Made by a program: the position numbers and the translations under genes
Notes under the pieces: model-generated
Told to the model about the DNA's origin: nothing
Database searches by the model: none
The model's input: only the letters and a program-made list of their open reading frames with translations
Shown: positions 33,174 to 34,081 of the stretch, piece by piece
Layout: every line of letters starts with the position of its first letter
Position numbering within the stretch: the first letter of the stretch is position 1
Source of the DNA: an uncultured Oscillospiraceae bacterium
Lineage (GTDB): Bacteria; Bacillota; Clostridia; Oscillospirales; Ruminococcaceae
NCBI GenBank assembly: GCA_949285275.1
Contig: CASEBP010000091.1
Span: 1-34,081, forward strand
Direction: 5' to 3'
Length of the DNA stretch: 34,081 nucleotides

Positions 33174-33190
33174 GACGGATTACCTCCTTT
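33171..33190 (-). promoter_or_regulatory. Ribosome binding site deciding the dnaB start
   Basis: On the - strand AAAGGAGG (33190-33183) is followed by nine bases and ATC (33173-33171). A TAA stop in the same frame lies between the two (33182-33180), so translation cannot begin further upstream. Confidence 0.65.
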
Positions 33191-33217
33191 CGGACCGCCG
33201 CCGGCTGGATGCCGAAG

Positions 33218-33661
33218 TTATTCGCAAACGGTCAGCTGCACTTTGGCCGTGATCCCGGCGTAAAGCTTAACTACCGCTTCATAATCGCCGTAAGCCTTGA
33301 TATCGCCGTTGATCGATACCTTTTTCTTGTCAATTTCGGTGCCAAGCTGAGCGCTCATCGCCTCAGCGATCTCCTTCGTAGTCACTGCACCGAACAGACG
33401 CCCTGCCGAACCGGCTTTGGCGTGGACCTGAATCTTGAGCTGAGAGAGCTTTTCAGCGAGCTCCTGAGCCGCCTTGCGGTCCATCTCATCGTGGTAGGCC
33501 TTCGCCTCCTGTTTGGCCTTCATCTCTCCCACTGCCTGGGTCGTAGCGGGCTGTGCAAGCTTTTTGGGGAACAGAAAATTGCGGGCATATCCATCGGAGA
33601 CCTCATGCATCTCCCCTTTTTTTCCGGTGCCTCTGACGTCGGTAAGCAAAATGACTTTCAT
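33218..33661 (-). CDS. rplI: 50S ribosomal protein L9
   Basis: A 147-residue L9. It begins [20 protein letters not shown] and continues [20 protein letters not shown], the conserved N-terminal rRNA-binding domain, then a long charged connecting helix and a C-terminal domain with [21 protein letters not shown]9 binds 23S rRNA near the L1 stalk and helps keep the reading frame. GGAGG lies 8 bases before the ATG at 33661; an open frame further upstream is not conserved. It lies between gdpP and dnaB, the usual Firmicutes order. Confidence 0.98.
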   Translation of the reverse strand: MKVILLTDVRGTGKKGEMHEVSDGYARNFLFPKKLAQPATTQAVGEMKAKQEAKAYHDEMDRKAAQELAEKLSQLKIQVHAKAGSAGRLFGAVTTKEIAEAMSAQLGTEIDKKKVSINGDIKAYGDYEAVVKLYAGITAKVQLTVCE

Positions 33662-33684
33662 ATGATATTCCTCCGCATGCCGCA

Positions 33685-34081
33685 TTACTCCTGCGGCTTA
33701 TTATGTTGATTGTAGGATTCGATCGCTTCCAACAGCTTCTGCCGGGCATCTTCCAGGGAAATATTGGGGATCTGGGTAGCGGCCATCGTCTGATGCCCGC
33801 CTCCGCCGAGCGCCTCCATTATCACCTGAACGTTGATCTTTCCCATCGAGCGGGCTGAGATAGATACTGTGTCTCCATATTCATACAGCACAAACGAGGC
33901 ATCCACCCCGCTGATCGACAACAGCTCGTCTGCAGCCTGGGGGGCCACCAGCTTGATATCGTCGCTGATGGTGGTGTTGATGGCGATGGCACAGCGGTGA
34001 TAAATCTCCGCCGAGGAAACCAGTCGGGAGCGGCTCTGATAGTCGTCCATCGTGGAAGAGAACATCTTGCGGACTTCGACC
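33685..34081 (-). CDS. gdpP: Cyclic-di-AMP phosphodiesterase GdpP, C-terminal part (5' end outside window)
   Basis: The frame is open to the right edge of the window, leaving about 132 C-terminal residues of a protein usually near 650. The segment contains the DHHA1 subdomain: [46 protein letters not shown], and the [14 protein letters not shown] motif with the glycine-rich GGGGH that closes the DHH active site. Full-length GdpP hydrolyses c-di-AMP to pApA at the membrane. Its position 23 bases upstream of rplI, then dnaB, is the standard order. The DHH, GGDEF-like and membrane regions are not in the window. Confidence 0.93.
   Translation of the reverse strand, partial: VEVRKMFSSTMDDYQSRSRLVSSAEIYHRCAIAINTTISDDIKLVAPQAADELLSISGVDASFVLYEYGDTVSISARSMGKINVQVIMEALGGGGHQTMAATQIPNISLEDARQKLLEAIESYNQHNKPQE

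Noticed and set aside
1..34081. CRISPR arrays, insertion sequences or rRNA genes
   Set aside because: No regularly spaced repeats, transposase motifs or rRNA-like sequence were seen on either strand.

Overview
The window is a dense chromosomal segment from a spore-forming, Gram-positive member of the Clostridia, most likely an Oscillospiraceae/Ruminococcaceae-type genome. This is inferred from gene families and order: xse-ispA-dxs-tlyA-nadK-argR-recN, gdpP-rplI-dnaB, spoIIM beside a Xer recombinase, a T-box on tyrS, a lysine riboswitch on the diaminopimelate genes, consistent AGGAGG-type ribosome binding sites and TTGACA-17-TATAAT promoters. Composition is moderately GC-rich and even. I see no insertion sequence, prophage, CRISPR array or integrative element. 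Both ends cut a gene (xseA at the left, gdpP at the right).

Layout. 1-8055 (+): one tightly packed operon with exonuclease VII (xseA', xseB), isoprenoid synthesis (ispA, dxs), a DUF212/PAP2-like membrane protein, an rRNA methyltransferase (tlyA), NAD kinase, the arginine repressor and the repair ATPase RecN. Several genes are coupled by ATGA overlaps. 8066-8687 (-): a small HTH regulator and a three-helix membrane partner, with a duplicated 22-bp element around their promoter. 8749-10318 (+): tyrosyl-tRNA synthetase behind a Tyr-specific T-box leader. 10366-13317 (-): flavodiiron protein, inorganic pyrophosphatase and a TIGR00300 (LOR/SDH, ornithine cyclodeaminase-like) enzyme. 13391-16579 (-): lysine riboswitch, then asd-dapA-dapB.

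16636-18888 (+): queuosine tRNA modification (queA, tgt). 18903-21335 (+): yajC, a TIGR04086 membrane protein, proC and spoIIM. 21309-22464 (-): a Xer tyrosine recombinase that overlaps the end of spoIIM tail to tail. 22497-25118 (-): ferrous iron uptake (feoA, feoB and a Cys-rich accessory protein). 25211-25476 (-): tRNA-Leu(CAA) with two hairpin terminators downstream. 25605-27674 (+): a short sigma-70 family factor, an eight-cysteine zinc-ribbon protein and a ROK sugar kinase. 27707-34081 (-): gdpP'-rplI-dnaB-tilS-hpt-ftsH.

Most of the content is housekeeping. The items that stand out are regulatory or structural: an apparent AUC start for dnaB, a 12-bp hairpin that buries the spoIIM ribosome binding site, a 13-bp hairpin with a GUAA tetraloop in the xer leader, the duplicated element at the HTH/membrane gene promoter, and the functionally unexplained enzyme joined to flavodiiron protein and pyrophosphatase. 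No clearly new multi-gene system was found.
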